Shown one piece after another: positions 37,815 through 49,140 of a DNA stretch of 64,000 nt. The translations under genes were made by a program, and so were the position numbers. Every line of letters begins with the position of its first letter. The first letter of the stretch is position 1. Origin of the DNA: Chlamydoabsidia padenii (Eukaryota; Mucoromycota; Mucoromycetes; Mucorales; Cunninghamellaceae); the NCBI GenBank assembly GCA_025330725.1, contig JAIWND010000002.1:744001-808000 (forward strand), in the 5' to 3' direction. The notes under the pieces are model-generated. The model searched no databases. It was not told the origin of the DNA and saw only the letters and a program-made list of their open reading frames with translations.

Positions 37815-38384
37815 TTACTTGTTGTCGAAGGATCGTCTTGTTGGTTGATTTACATGACTACTAGAAAAAAAGCAAGTTAAACTACCGCCGCATACGCTTG
37901 ATTTTAGTCATACTCACCCAAAGAGCATCGTCCTCACAGTTGATTGTCCGCCACTAGGATCTATCAAAATGATAAAGTCAGCACAAAGCTAGAATGAATT
38001 AGTACCGTGTTTATCCAACTTTGTGTTTTTCATACATTCTTTTACTTTGTATTTTACCTTTACTGCAATCCCAAATAGTCTAATCATGTCAATCACCAAC
38101 TTTTTAGGAAGAACGGATTGTTGGTATGTCCACCATATCAAAGTATAACAACAAGATTGATTAGTCAAGTCGACAAGCCTTTTTTTCTTTTTCTTACCTT
38201 TATCAAAACCAAAGTAACAATACTCAAGAATGATAGTTTGAATCAATAGTTGGCATTCACTGAAGTAGAAAGTGAGGACGAAGAATGAGTAAAGTGGTTA
38301 GACTGTCTTCAGTTTACATAAAAAGATGTTGTATTCCATAATGTTTGACAAGTTTAACTTGTGTTGATTCATCCAGCTGAATTA
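37815..38384 (-). CDS. Orphan spliced reading frame, 5' end unresolved
   Basis: On the minus strand, exon-like pieces with splice borders read in one frame: LDESTQVKLVKHYGIQHLF, IECQLLIQTIILEYCYFGF, then (through a proposed 5-nt exon TAAAG) LCADFIILIDPSGGQSTV and GSHVNQPTRRSFDNK before a TAA at 37815. Codon content looks coding and several GT-AG introns fit, but no in-frame ATG is found; a join to ATG at about 38525 needs a weak donor. The micro-exon is also suspicious. No family recognised. It could be a gene relic or a real small gene. Confidence 0.25.
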
Positions 38385-38388
38385 CTGA

Positions 38389-38390
<2 letters not shown>

Positions 38391-38424
<34 letters not shown>
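38391..38424. repeat. (GA)n microsatellite
   Basis: About 16 GA units on the plus strand (CT-rich on the minus strand, directly before the first exon of the orphan reading frame). Confidence 0.9.
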
Positions 38425-38428
<4 letters not shown>

Positions 38429-38685
38429 GAAATAAAAAATGGCCTCTTTTGATATGGCGAGGTAATCGGGATTTAAATTTTTCAGGAGACCTTTTTTTTT
38501 TTTTGTGTGGATCACTGACATTCATGCAACCCCTGCCCTCCCGAAAATCGTCTGTGATTAAAAACAAAAGGTAAAGTCGAAACCCCGTTTATATTTATTT
38601 TTTATGATACAGAAGAAAAGAGAATGTTCTGATAAAAAGACAATTCAAAAAAAAGGGGGGACTAGAAAGAATTGACAACATTCAA

Positions 38686-39443
38686 CTAAATGCCAATGTC
38701 TTCCACAAAGGTTTGTTCTTGTTGTTCTTGAATCTCCAGATTCTGCTCTTCTTGGACTTCTTGCACCTGTCTTTGTAATTCTTCAAGCTGATGCACTTGT
38801 TCCTGCAGTTGTTCTTCGGGGTCATTACCACTCACATGGAAATGTCGAGTTTTCTGGATAGTCATATGGCACCGGTTATAAGGAGCTATAAATAGAAAGA
38901 ATTCAGAACATATCTATCAGATCTGTTTTGTTTTACCTTGTCCATTTTCATTGGCAGAGCATAAATAGGTCGCCCTTTACAAAAAAAAAAAAAAAAAAAA
39001 TCGATAATTTCAAATCCCGCGTATGAGCATGAATTCATTCAATCTGTGATTAATTTAACTTACGGGCCAGCAATACGAAGAAGATATTTCCCTTGTTCAA
39101 TATCATCGGGAATGGTCCAAGTAGAATTGGCTCCTCTGTACCCGGTAGGAGAACTTGTCCATTTGGCTGCGGGCAAGTAGGTGAGGACAGTATGATCAGG
39201 GCGATGGATCGAGACAGATGCCGAGCCAAGTTTCGCCATACCTTCAAATCTCACTAATACATAAATGTTAGCATACAATATGATTTTTTTTAATAGCATT
39301 TATTTGCCTGTATATTCAATAGGGAGCTTGTCACCTGGTTGGAACGTGGTATGTTTCTCGGGACTATGAAGCAGGATACGGTCAGCTTGAGTAAGCCCAA
39401 CACATAAAGTCATCATCATCATGTAAGATAGACAAGTTATCAT
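38686..39443 (-). CDS. Kre9/KNH-like secreted protein
   Basis: Predicted 187 aa from four exons (39443-39308, 39253-39064, 38974-38937, 38885-38686). An N-terminal signal peptide (TCLSYMMMMTLCVGLTQA) is followed by a single Ig-like KNH domain: ILLHSPEKHTTFQPGDKLPI, YTVRFEGMAKLGSASVSI, STWTIPDDIEQGKYLLRI. This is the repeat unit of Kre9/Knh1 and Ser/Thr-rich GPI-anchored fungal proteins linked to beta-1,6-glucan assembly. The last 45 residues are a Gln/Glu-rich helix, and no GPI signal is seen, so it is probably secreted. Intron 1 (39307-39254) has a GC donor, and intron 2 contains an exact TTCAAATCCCG copy. An exact element also lies about 140 bp upstream of the start. Confidence 0.78.
39254..39307 (-). 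other. GC-AG intron in the Kre9-like gene
   Basis: Minus strand: ...TATACAG|GCAAATAAATG ... GTATTAG|TGAGATTTG. Joining ACA G + TG gives EYTVRFEG in frame. No GT donor is available at this joint. Confidence 0.8.
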
Positions 39444-39971
39444 GATATGTTATTATAGATATGAAGTAAAGAATGTTTCAGTCAAAAACAAAAAAACAAA
39501 AAAAAAAGAGAGAGAGAGAGAGAGAGAAAGAAGAAAGTATTCATTTTCGTCGGGGTTTTATATTATCCAATTTGCATGATTGCGGGATTTGAACCCCCTG
39601 TTGACCCCTCCCCCTTTAACAACATTTCTTTTCTTTTCCCAAAATAACCAAAGTGATGTTAATGTTGCTATCCACCCAATCTATATATACATATACATAA
39701 TCAAGGAGAGACAAAAAAAAAAAAAAAAAAAAAAAAAGAGAGAAGGGAATCGGTATGTAATGTTTTATTAGATGAATATCTTTTATTTTCGTTGGTACGA
39801 GTAATGTGGAGGAGACGGGGGGTTTAAGAAGAAGGAGAATATGTAATAACACAATGTAGGGGAATTTGTAAAAAATGATAAAGTAGTAGTAAGCAGTAAA
39901 TCTAACATAATGATTGGGGGTTCAATGTACAATATAAGATGTATAAATAAATAAAAGTGGGGGATGGAGTG
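39444..39971. promoter_or_regulatory. Spacer with promoter of the Kre9-like gene
   Basis: Contains a GA-tract (39506-39530), a TTCAAATCCCG element reading with the gene at 39583-39593, an A-run (39713-39737), and the 3' region of the Zn2Cys6 gene (AATAAATAAA near 39946). No gene seen. Confidence 0.55.
39583..39593 (-). promoter_or_regulatory. TTCAAATCCCG element upstream of the Kre9-like gene
   Basis: Minus strand reads GGGGTTCAAATCCCGCAA, about 140 bp upstream of the start at 39443 and in gene orientation; the closest copy in the window to a tRNA B-box (GGTTCAAATCC). Confidence 0.5.
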
Positions 39972-42364
39972 TTATACAACTAGGGTCGAGTCCAACCAGG
40001 AGACGTCTTCATTTCCAAACACCAAACCAAGCATATCGTCGCACGCAACGATCTTTTCATAGATTGAATCCAAGTAAGGGTCCCATCTTGAAGGGTGGCC
40101 TTCACAGGCAACAAGAAACCTATTGAGGATAGATTTGGCACTACAGACGATCCGTTTGTCAAAGAAGCAATACATCCCCTGAGACCGTTTTTGTAAAAGG
40201 TATTGACAAATTCGAATCGCATTAAAAGTCGCCTCCAAGACGATGATCATAAAAGGGAGTTCGAATTGATAAAAGCGGGAATAGAAGGATGTTTGAATCA
40301 GTGCCACAAAGTCTTCGTCTTCCCCATCAAACTGAATGGCCTCCTTGAGTCGACATAGTTTCCTGATCCGCCGTTTCCACTTGTCGATGTTGCTCACACC
40401 GAGAATACTCGTCGCCTCCACGTCAAGTTGGTCACCGCCTTTCCAGAGTTGTGATAAATGACTGATAACCAAGCGGTCGGAAGGTGGAGGTGAGCTTTTA
40501 GGTAGTGATGTGAGTCCGATCATCATTAGTTCTTCGTAGATTGCTAGAGTCATCAGGGCCGATACAATATTGGTGTCGCATTCCATGACGAGCTTGGCAG
40601 TGTAGTCTTCGTCGGTGATCGCCCACGTTTCCAATAAAGGTAATCCAGAAATTCGGTAATCAGGGTCCAAAGCTGCATGCCATTGTCGAACTTTCTTCTC
40701 CAAAAGGTAGGATAATCGCGCGATCATTTCATACATATTTACAGCGTATCGGTCGTACATTTGCAAGGCTTGATGCACCATACTTTTTAGATCATGTCGA
40801 TAGAATTGGTAGCGTAAAAAGGCAGGTTCATTGGAGATCAGGAGGGGTGTTGTCAATAGTGTTGATTCCTGATTGTTATTGATAGAAGATGGTGACAGTC
40901 TTTTCCGTAATTCATCAACCATTTGCTGGAAGTCCGTGTTTGGTTGTGCAAAGTCGGTAGATTTCGTTTGTTGATGGGCACAGACATCCAGCATATAGCA
41001 TATGATTCGGTAAAGATGTATCACCTCGTCATCATTGTCGAGTTGTGTTTTCAGTAAGAGATGTGCCATGCGATGCGCCATATCACAATACCGGTTGCAG
41101 ATGGATTCGTTCAAGTGATACCATTGATAGACTGCCATAAACACATAGGCCGTGACCAGTTCCAGGCTAATTTCGTCAAACCTATCAGCCAATGAGAGAC
41201 GAGCTTGTTCATAGTAATGTTGACCATATAAAGACAAGTAACGAGTAGGGACCACCTTGGATATATGATCACAATCCATTGTACACACCACAGCACAAAA
41301 GGCATAGAGAGCAGGAGACACCGAATCTGAAGAATAGGAGGTAATGGATGGTAAGACAAATAATCGTTCAAAGGTGGGAATGTGGATGGCGCAAAGATAT
41401 AGATGTTGGCATTTGATATAAGATGACAAGAGAGACATGGTAGTTGTAAAGGTAGGTATCAATGGTACTGTTGTCACTGTCATTGTCGTCATCGTAGCAA
41501 GTGATCGCCCCGCCTCCTCCTTCTGCCATGGCACCAAGTATTCAATAGACAATAAGGCCGTCTTGTATCGAGATTTGTTGCTTCTATAGAGTATTCGACT
41601 ACCAATTGTATCCATCAAAGCACCTTGATGAGCATTCCGTTGTACACCTGAAGGGATGATATCGTTCAGTTGGATGACTTGAGCCAAATTTTGTGCATGA
41701 ACCAAGAGATCGGTGTGAGTTTTCACCTGAGTTTCAAAAGAGAGTCCCCCTTTGGTTACTTCTAAAGTCCACACAGGCGGCGCCGAAACAGAAGAGGAAG
41801 AGCTACCACCACGTCTTACTATTTCAGTTGATCGGACAACAGGTATTTGATGATCGTTAGAATCCACACTACTGAGGTCTGTGTCATCGTAGGATAATGC
41901 TGGAGTGGCGATATCAATACTAAGTGAATACTGTTGTTGTTGTTGTTGTTGTTGCTGTTGCTGTTTCTTCATATCTTCCACCGCAGCACCTAGTTCGTCC
42001 AATTGGTCTTCAAGAAAAGCAACTTGTTCATTAAGAGCAGCTTCTCTGGCGAGTTGTATGTATTCAAAGTCGTCGGGTGCTGAGTTTTTGAGGTAGACAC
42101 AAGTAAGGTTCAACTTGCCGCACCTATTAATTAAACAAGTAGTAGAATTTGAGTCATAAATCGACGGAATGCGGAGGATGCGGAAGAGAGGGTTTTCATG
42201 AGCTTGATGCTGCTTTTTTTACCTTTGACAAGGATTGTTTCCATTACATTTTCGTTTTTGATTCCGGCATCCTACAAAGAAAGAAAAACAAAGAGTTAAT
42301 AACAGTTAATGGAAAGGGATTGAGAGTTCCACTTACCTTCACAAGGTGTCTTTTTCACTACCAT
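39972..42364 (-). CDS. Zn(II)2Cys6 fungal-specific transcription factor
   Basis: Predicted 742 aa from three exons (42364-42337, 42271-42223, 42123-39972). The binuclear zinc cluster spans the first two introns: PCEGCRNQKRKCNGNNPCQRCGK, then LNLTCVY, giving CxxCx6Cx6CxxCx6C. A coiled-coil linker (QVAFLEDQLDELGAAVEDMKK) and a short polyQ follow, then a middle homology region of the Fungal_trans type (ALYAFCAVVCTMDCDH; YYEQARLSLADRFDEISLEL; YQWYHLN; MAHRMAHLL). It is a nuclear DNA-binding regulator; target genes cannot be read from sequence. Its start lies 144 bp from that of the Erv1 gene on the other strand, so they share a promoter region. Confidence 0.92.
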
Positions 42365-42508
42365 GGTTCAGGGGAACAATGTGTTGGAAAAAAAAGACGA
42401 GCGGAATAAAATAAAAAAAAAAGAGCTATTTAATACTCCATCATATTTTCAATTTCCGCCATTCCTTCTTTCTTTTCTCTTCTTCACCCATTTAATAATC
42501 AAACCAAC
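42365..42508. promoter_or_regulatory. Divergent promoter, Zn2Cys6 factor and ERV1
   Basis: 144 bp between opposing start codons, with an A-run (42411-42421) and a C/T-rich tract (42460-42495) facing ERV1. No TTCAAATCCCG copy. Confidence 0.5.
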
Positions 42509-43140
42509 ATGACGGTACCCACCGACACACCTGAACAAGAAGTCATGATCGATCCTACTACTGGAAAGACCATCCCAATGAAGAATGGAAAACCTTGCCG
42601 TACATGTGTTGATTTTAAAACGTGGTCTCGACTTGAAAAGCAAAAAAACAAGGCCGAAGCACAGAAAACAACCACGACCCAGGAAACACCAGTAACACCA
42701 ACCACTCAAGAACCAGTGACGGAAGAATGGCGAAAGCAGAACTGTCCACCTGACGTTGAAGCTTTGGGAAATGCTACCTGGACGCTTTTACACACCACTG
42801 CGGCCTATTATCCGGAAAAACCTGCACCTTCTCAACGGGAATCTATGAAGGCCTTTATTGAATCCTTTGCTCAACATTATCCATGCTGGTTTTGCAAAGT
42901 AATGAATGACTTGTAACTATCTTTTTTTTTTATTTATTTTACTGACACTCTTTTTATTAGAATGATTTCCAACAAGCCATGGCTAATGAACCTGTCCAGG
43001 TGGAAAGCCGTGAAAAACTCAGTCAATGGTTATGCCGAAGACATAATGAAGTCAATGTTAAACTGAACAAGCCTGTGTTTGATTGTACCAAGGTGTTTGA
43101 ACGATGGCTCAATGGTCCTCCTAACGGTAAATGCGATTGA
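42509..43140 (+). CDS. ERV1: FAD-linked sulfhydryl oxidase Erv1/ALR
   Basis: Predicted 189 aa from two exons (42509-42898, 42961-43140). The core reads [21 protein letters not shown] (FAD-binding helix), [13 protein letters not shown] with the active-site CxxC, and [19 protein letters not shown] for the HxxVNxxLxKP FAD/substrate block. The N-terminal tail carries the shuttle CxxC (PCRTCVDF), as in mitochondrial Erv1, which reoxidises Mia40 in the intermembrane space and passes electrons to cytochrome c. No ER signal peptide is present, which favours Erv1 over Erv2. The length equals yeast Erv1 (189 aa). Confidence 0.95.
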
Positions 43141-43368
43141 TGGATTTAAAAATAGATTGTATAGATTGTTTATTATGTATTACTCCCTCTTCAAATAAAA
43201 CTTGCCTTTATATATGTAATCCATTGGCTATGTAATTACTTTTGTGTAAAATAAAAATGATATTATCTATTATTATTATTATAGATTGGACACATATTGA
43301 CTTTGATTACCTTTTATGTATTGAGATGGTATAGGAAACAACGTGGTGGTCCTCGCTTTGACAACCAG

Positions 43369-43379
43369 CGGGATTTGAA
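43369..43379 (-). promoter_or_regulatory. TTCAAATCCCG element (reverse) upstream of the nucleotide-sugar transporter gene
   Basis: Exact copy about 120 bp upstream of the ATG at 43499, inside the 358-bp spacer between ERV1 and the transporter gene. That spacer otherwise shows AATAAAA-type 3' signals, a TTA/ATT repeat near 43268 and a C/T-rich leader. Confidence 0.5.
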
Positions 43380-43498
43380 TGTATGTGGCGATCCTCCAAA
43401 GTAGGTCATTGGCTAAAGTCTCAACAAATTTATTTTTAGTTCCCTTTTTTTTTTTTCTATCTTTCCCTTTCCTTTCCATCTTTTTCATCATAACTCCA

Positions 43499-44783
43499 AT
43501 GGCTCACCATAAAGAAAACGACGATATACTGTTATCAAGACAAGATGGACAAGATGAAAGCCAAGAACCATTTTTACCTCCACCAGCTACTTCTCAGTCC
43601 GAAAAGCAAAACGGTGTGTCTCTCATTGCTGCTGTCATTGGATTCTATTTTGCCATCTCATTATCGGTGGTCTTCCTCAACAAGATAATCATGAGCGGGT
43701 CTGACTTTCCCTATGCTCTGTTTGTTACTTGGTATCAATTGGTGGTTGCTTTGGTACTGTTACTCATTTGGGCTCGACTGGGTGCTTCGTAAGTAAAAAA
43801 GGGGGAAAGGGGGAGGGGAAATGGTCTGACTCATTACTTCTTCTTCTCTTTTTATTTGTAGATATGCTCTCTTTAGTATCATTCCTCCTTTTGAATTCAA
43901 CCCTGCGGTGGCCAAACGTGTTGCTCCTTTGACTTTTGTCTATGTCATGATGTTGGCACTCAACAACTTGTGTCTCAAATACGTTGAAGTCACTTTTTAT
44001 CAGGTAGATACAGTAGGACAGGATCAAAATGAAATATAACATCTGATATTTTTGTTTAGGTTGCTCGATCTCTCTCTATCAACTTTACCATCTTGTTTAC
44101 TTATTTGATTCTTGGTAAAACCACCTCAGCCCCTGCTTTGATCGCTTGTGGGATTGTATTCCTTGGATTTGCTATTGGATCTTATGGTGAAATCAACTTT
44201 TCTTGGGCAGGTATTGTTTATGGTGTGGGCTCTTCTGCTTTTGTTGCTTTGTATGGTATTTATGTCCAAAAGACATTACCTGCTGTCGATAACAATCAAT
44301 GGTAAGAGATATAAAGGAAGGGGAGGAGAGGGGCTTTATTCTGACTTTTTCTTTATCATTTTGTCATACATAGGAAACTTTTACATTACAATACCACTTT
44401 GGCCATTCTCTTCCTCTTCCCCTTGGTATTAGTCTCTGGTGAACTATCGGATATGTTTGCCAATAGTATGGATGTCATGTACAGTTTCAACTTTTGGGTA
44501 TTGATGGTAAGTATAAGGGGAGGGGGGAATCACGTATGTGATCACTAACTCTTTTTTTTTTAGACTTTAACTGGTGCGACGGGCTTCGGGATTAATATAG
44601 CCATGTTCTTGCAGGTCAAGTACACTTCTGCATTGACAAACACTATTTGTGGCACCGCCAAGGTAAGTAAATCGAAATATACTGGTTAAAAAGGGAACGA
44701 TAGACTTGACTAATCTCTTCCATTTAGGCGTGCGTGCAAACCATCCTTGCTGCTATGATTTTCCAAAACCCGATCTCTAGTTT

Positions 44784-44841
<58 letters not shown>

Positions 44842-44967
44842 TCTTTTCATTGAAAAGCCCACTCATCATCCACTTCTTCTTTTTAGAATGCATTGGGTAT
44901 TTTGCTAGCTCTATTTGGCTCTGGTTATTATGGTTGGGTACGATATCAGGAACGACTTGCCAAGTGA
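43499..44967 (+). CDS. GDP-fucose-type nucleotide-sugar transporter (SLC35C1-like)
   Basis: Predicted 347 aa from seven exons (43499-43788, 43862-44003, 44060-44301, 44374-44506, 44564-44662, 44728-44784, 44887-44967). Ten hydrophobic helices are visible; conserved blocks are FLNKIIMSG-FPYALFVTWYQ, LALNNLCLKYVEVTFYQVAR, NFTILFTYLILGKTTS, VGSSAFVALYGIYVQKTLP and SALTNTICGTAKACVQTILA, the last being the TN-xCG-AK-xVQT signature of the GDP-fucose transporter branch of the TPT/NST family. It exchanges nucleotide sugar for the monophosphate across the Golgi membrane. Fucose is a known cell-wall sugar of Mucorales, so this substrate is plausible but inferred. The intron 44785-44886 contains about 51 consecutive A. 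Confidence 0.9.
44787..44837 (+). repeat. A-run of about 51 nt inside an intron
   Basis: Starts three bases after the donor of intron 6 of the transporter gene, in sense orientation. Similar long runs occur at 30569-30620, 36261-36322 and 48941-48993. Confidence 0.9.
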
Positions 44968-45279
44968 TTCCACTGTAGATAGACTTTAAAAAATTATACA
45001 CTTCTTTTAAATTATTATGCTTTTGACCAATAAAAACCATTTATATTTAAATTCCCGCTCTTTTTGCTCACGACTCCATCTCAGCCACTTGTCAAAAGGA
45101 AAATTTTTTCTTTGACCCCATATAAAAAGAATATTTTTCATGCCCAGCTGAAAAAAACCTTCCTTTCTCTTTTATTGTTGAAAGGCACCCTTTATTTGTA
45201 CATTCCCTTTTATACATACTCTTTACATAATCCCCCCTTTCTTTTTATTTTTTATTTTATTTATTAAAACTCTATTATC
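44968..45279. promoter_or_regulatory. Promoter region of the CTP synthase gene
   Basis: Holds the transporter 3' signal (CAATAAAAACC near 45029), the element variant TTTAAATTCCCGCTC near 45047 (about 225 bp before the ATG) and a C/T-rich leader with TATA-like stretches. Confidence 0.5.
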
Positions 45280-47128
<1,849 letters not shown>

Positions 47129-47766
47129 TGCTCCTTCTTCCCTTATCCCTCTTTTACAAGTAGAATTACTTTAGCTGGTTTATCTCCTCACCCTTATTAA
47201 TGTATATATATACTCATAGATCTTCATTTTATTACTTTGTAAAACTTTTTTTTTTTATCATCATTACTTTATTGCCTCCTCATATGTTTACTTTTATCTA
47301 CATTTTTGAAATAAATACTATGTGCGACAGTCTTGATCTGTTTGCTGAATAGATCAATAATGTCTTGTAAAAATAAAAAAAGGTGTCCGCTTTTTGCAGG
47401 ATTTTTTACAAAATTCAAATCCCGATTTCAGCTGGCAAGTGCGTTGGGTAATGAAGTTACCTTCTCTGACTAGGACACACGGCATGGGCGGGATTCGAAT
47501 TCCATGTAAAGTCTGCCCCATGCATGATGATTCCACTGAATTGGTTGGGACTTGAACTGTTGATTCTGTATCAAAGAGGCATTAAAAGTTGAGCCATTGG
47601 TTGTTGTGACAAAGAGCACCCATTATCGTCCAAACATTTACCACTTTGTAAAAGACAAGTCATTTATCATAAAAAAATTTATTTAGTAAAAGACATTTAA
47701 AAATAAAACACACATAGGGAAGATGTACAAAAGCTAAACTATGTGAGAGGGCGGAGGATATAGAGT
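47129..47766. other. Convergent spacer with tRNA-like B-box motifs
   Basis: No protein gene. It contains TTCAAATCCCG at 47414-47424, GGCGGGATTCGAATTCC at 47486-47502 and TTGGGACTTGAACTG near 47545-47559; the last two read on the minus strand as B-box-like TTCGAATCC and GTTCAAGTCCC, and TGGCTCAAC at 47588-47596 (minus) is A-box-like. No complete cloverleaf could be folded, so I do not call a tRNA; degraded tRNA or tRNA-derived repeat is possible. Confidence 0.45.
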
Positions 47767-48889
47767 CTATTGTTGTTGCTGCTGTTGTTGTTGCTGTTGT
47801 TGTCGTCGAGGAGCAGCCGCCGGACGTCGTTGATCAGCCACTTGAGATTGAAGTTCGGTATAAAGCGCATCCTTTTGTAACCTAGCTTTGGTCAGTTTAT
47901 CACGAGCACCTTGAAGTCTTGCCAGATATTCATTACTATAGTTGATATTTTCCTATTTACAAAAAAAAAAGGGGGGGTCAGTTATAAACACGACCCATTG
48001 TGTCTATCACTTACCAAAAGTAATTCTTTAACGTGTCGTACTACATCCGAAGCCGCGGTATCGACACCTTCATTTTCTTGTTTGATCTTGGTTTGGTCAT
48101 TGGCGTCGTCGTCATTATTGTCCTTGTTAAAGTTCAAATCCAGATCCAAGTATTGAGGATCATCTCGGTGCAAAATAGAAGAGAGTCGACATAATACCTT
48201 GTTAAAGTTCTTTTCACCTTCGATGAATTCCATTGCTGTACTGGCCAAAGCGTCGATTTGTTTTGATTTCAGTATACGTCGTAATGCGGGTCGTTGCACT
48301 ATATCCGTAGGTGTTTCAATAGGGCTTAGGATATCTAAGTAAATGAATATAGGTTAATATTAATACAAAGGTGTGTGCGTGTTAAATGTTGTTGTTTTTT
48401 TATATACCTTCAATGTTAATTTGAGTATAAGGATCTTCTTCATCCGATCCATCGTCTTCTAAAAACCGTCTTTTTCGTTTCACCACCGTATGCTTCTTGC
48501 CTGATTTGATTAACTAGACAGTGAGAATAAAAACAAAAGGGTCAGTTGTCAAGGTTTACACAATAGGAAGAGTTCCTTACGTCTGTTTCTTCTGCCAATG
48601 TTTTCGGTGTTCGTAACTTGTTGCCACCAAACTGATTATCTGTTGTAGCCCATCGCTTCAGTAAAAAAAAAGGGCGCACAATAAAAGTTAAGGATATATT
48701 TTTTTATAAAAAAAAAAGAAAAAGTTAGGTGTAATCAACAGTGTTATATCAAGAATGTATGATAAAAAGGATATGTTTATAGCCACGGTTATGAGGAACC
48801 AGACCAATTTCTTGATCACTATCACTTTCGTTATCGTTTATCCATCTTTTAGCAGGTACTTCTTTATCAGGACGTGTTGGTTCGGACAT
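47767..48889 (-). CDS. RXT2: Rxt2-like subunit of the Rpd3L histone deacetylase complex
   Basis: Predicted 268 aa from five exons (48889-48775, 48660-48581, 48513-48408, 48334-48015, 47952-47767). The N-terminal IGLVPHNRGYKLKRWA matches the Rxt2 signature (NRGxKLKR); a helical segment STAMEFIEGEKNFNKVLCRL-SSILHRDDPQY and the C-terminal coiled coil NEYLARLQGARDKLTKARLQ complete the family pattern. It ends in a polyQ tail. It should act in the nucleus in the large Rpd3/Sin3 corepressor. Intron 1 (48774-48661) is an AT-AC, U12-type intron lying inside the NRGYK|LKR signature; only the AC acceptor keeps the frame. It is divergent from the RNF121-like gene, with 251 bp between starts. Confidence 0.88.
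48661..48774 (-). other. U12-type AT-AC intron in the RXT2 gene
   Basis: Minus strand: GGCTATAAAC|ATATCCTTTTTATC ... ATATCCTTAACTTTT ... TTTTTTTTTAC|TGAAGCGATGG. The donor is the ATATCCTTT consensus, and the branch site TCCTTAAC (48694-48687) is perfect, with about 27 nt from branch A to the AC end. Splicing yields HNRGYKLKRWA. Using the nearby AG (TGAAG) would bring an immediate stop, so AC is required. Confidence 0.93.
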
Positions 48890-48939
48890 GGTGGTATGAT
48901 TTGGGTCAGTTGAATAAAAGAGAAAGAAAGAGAGGAAGG

Positions 48940-48998
<59 letters not shown>

Positions 48999-49140
48999 GG
49001 GAAGGAAAAGAATTCATCGACCAATAAGATGTGATCGGCAATTGAAAATGACATTGGGCATTTGGACCCTCCTCGCTTTTTTTCATGTGGTGTTCTTTCT
49101 TCCCTTTTGTCTCTTTTTTTTCTAAAAAAAAAAAAAAGTC
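48890..49140. promoter_or_regulatory. Divergent promoter, RXT2 and RNF121-like genes
   Basis: 251 bp between opposing start codons, containing about 53 consecutive A (48941-48993) and a T/A tract immediately before the right-hand ATG. The long homopolymer could act as a nucleosome-excluding poly(dA:dT) element (inference). Confidence 0.5.
48941..48993. repeat. A-run of about 53 nt in a divergent promoter
   Basis: Between the RXT2 and RNF121-like start codons. Confidence 0.9.

Larger units (their letters stand above)
36762..38685. other. Region of about 1.9 kb with no well-supported gene
   Basis: A/T-rich. It holds a GTT repeat (about 37356-37380), a 14-nt T-run near 37671, the possible orphan minus-strand exons listed at 37815-38384, a minus-strand frame near 37440-37620 with a hydrophobic helix (MLFVLLFAGIFGNDALG) ending in a stop, a (GA)n tract at 38391-38424 and the element variant ATCGGGATTTAAA near 38466. 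Confidence 0.45.

Noticed and set aside
47536..47620. Possible tRNA on the minus strand
   Set aside because: A-box and B-box-like pieces are present, but acceptor and T stems do not pair and position 33 is not T; no functional tRNA can be claimed.
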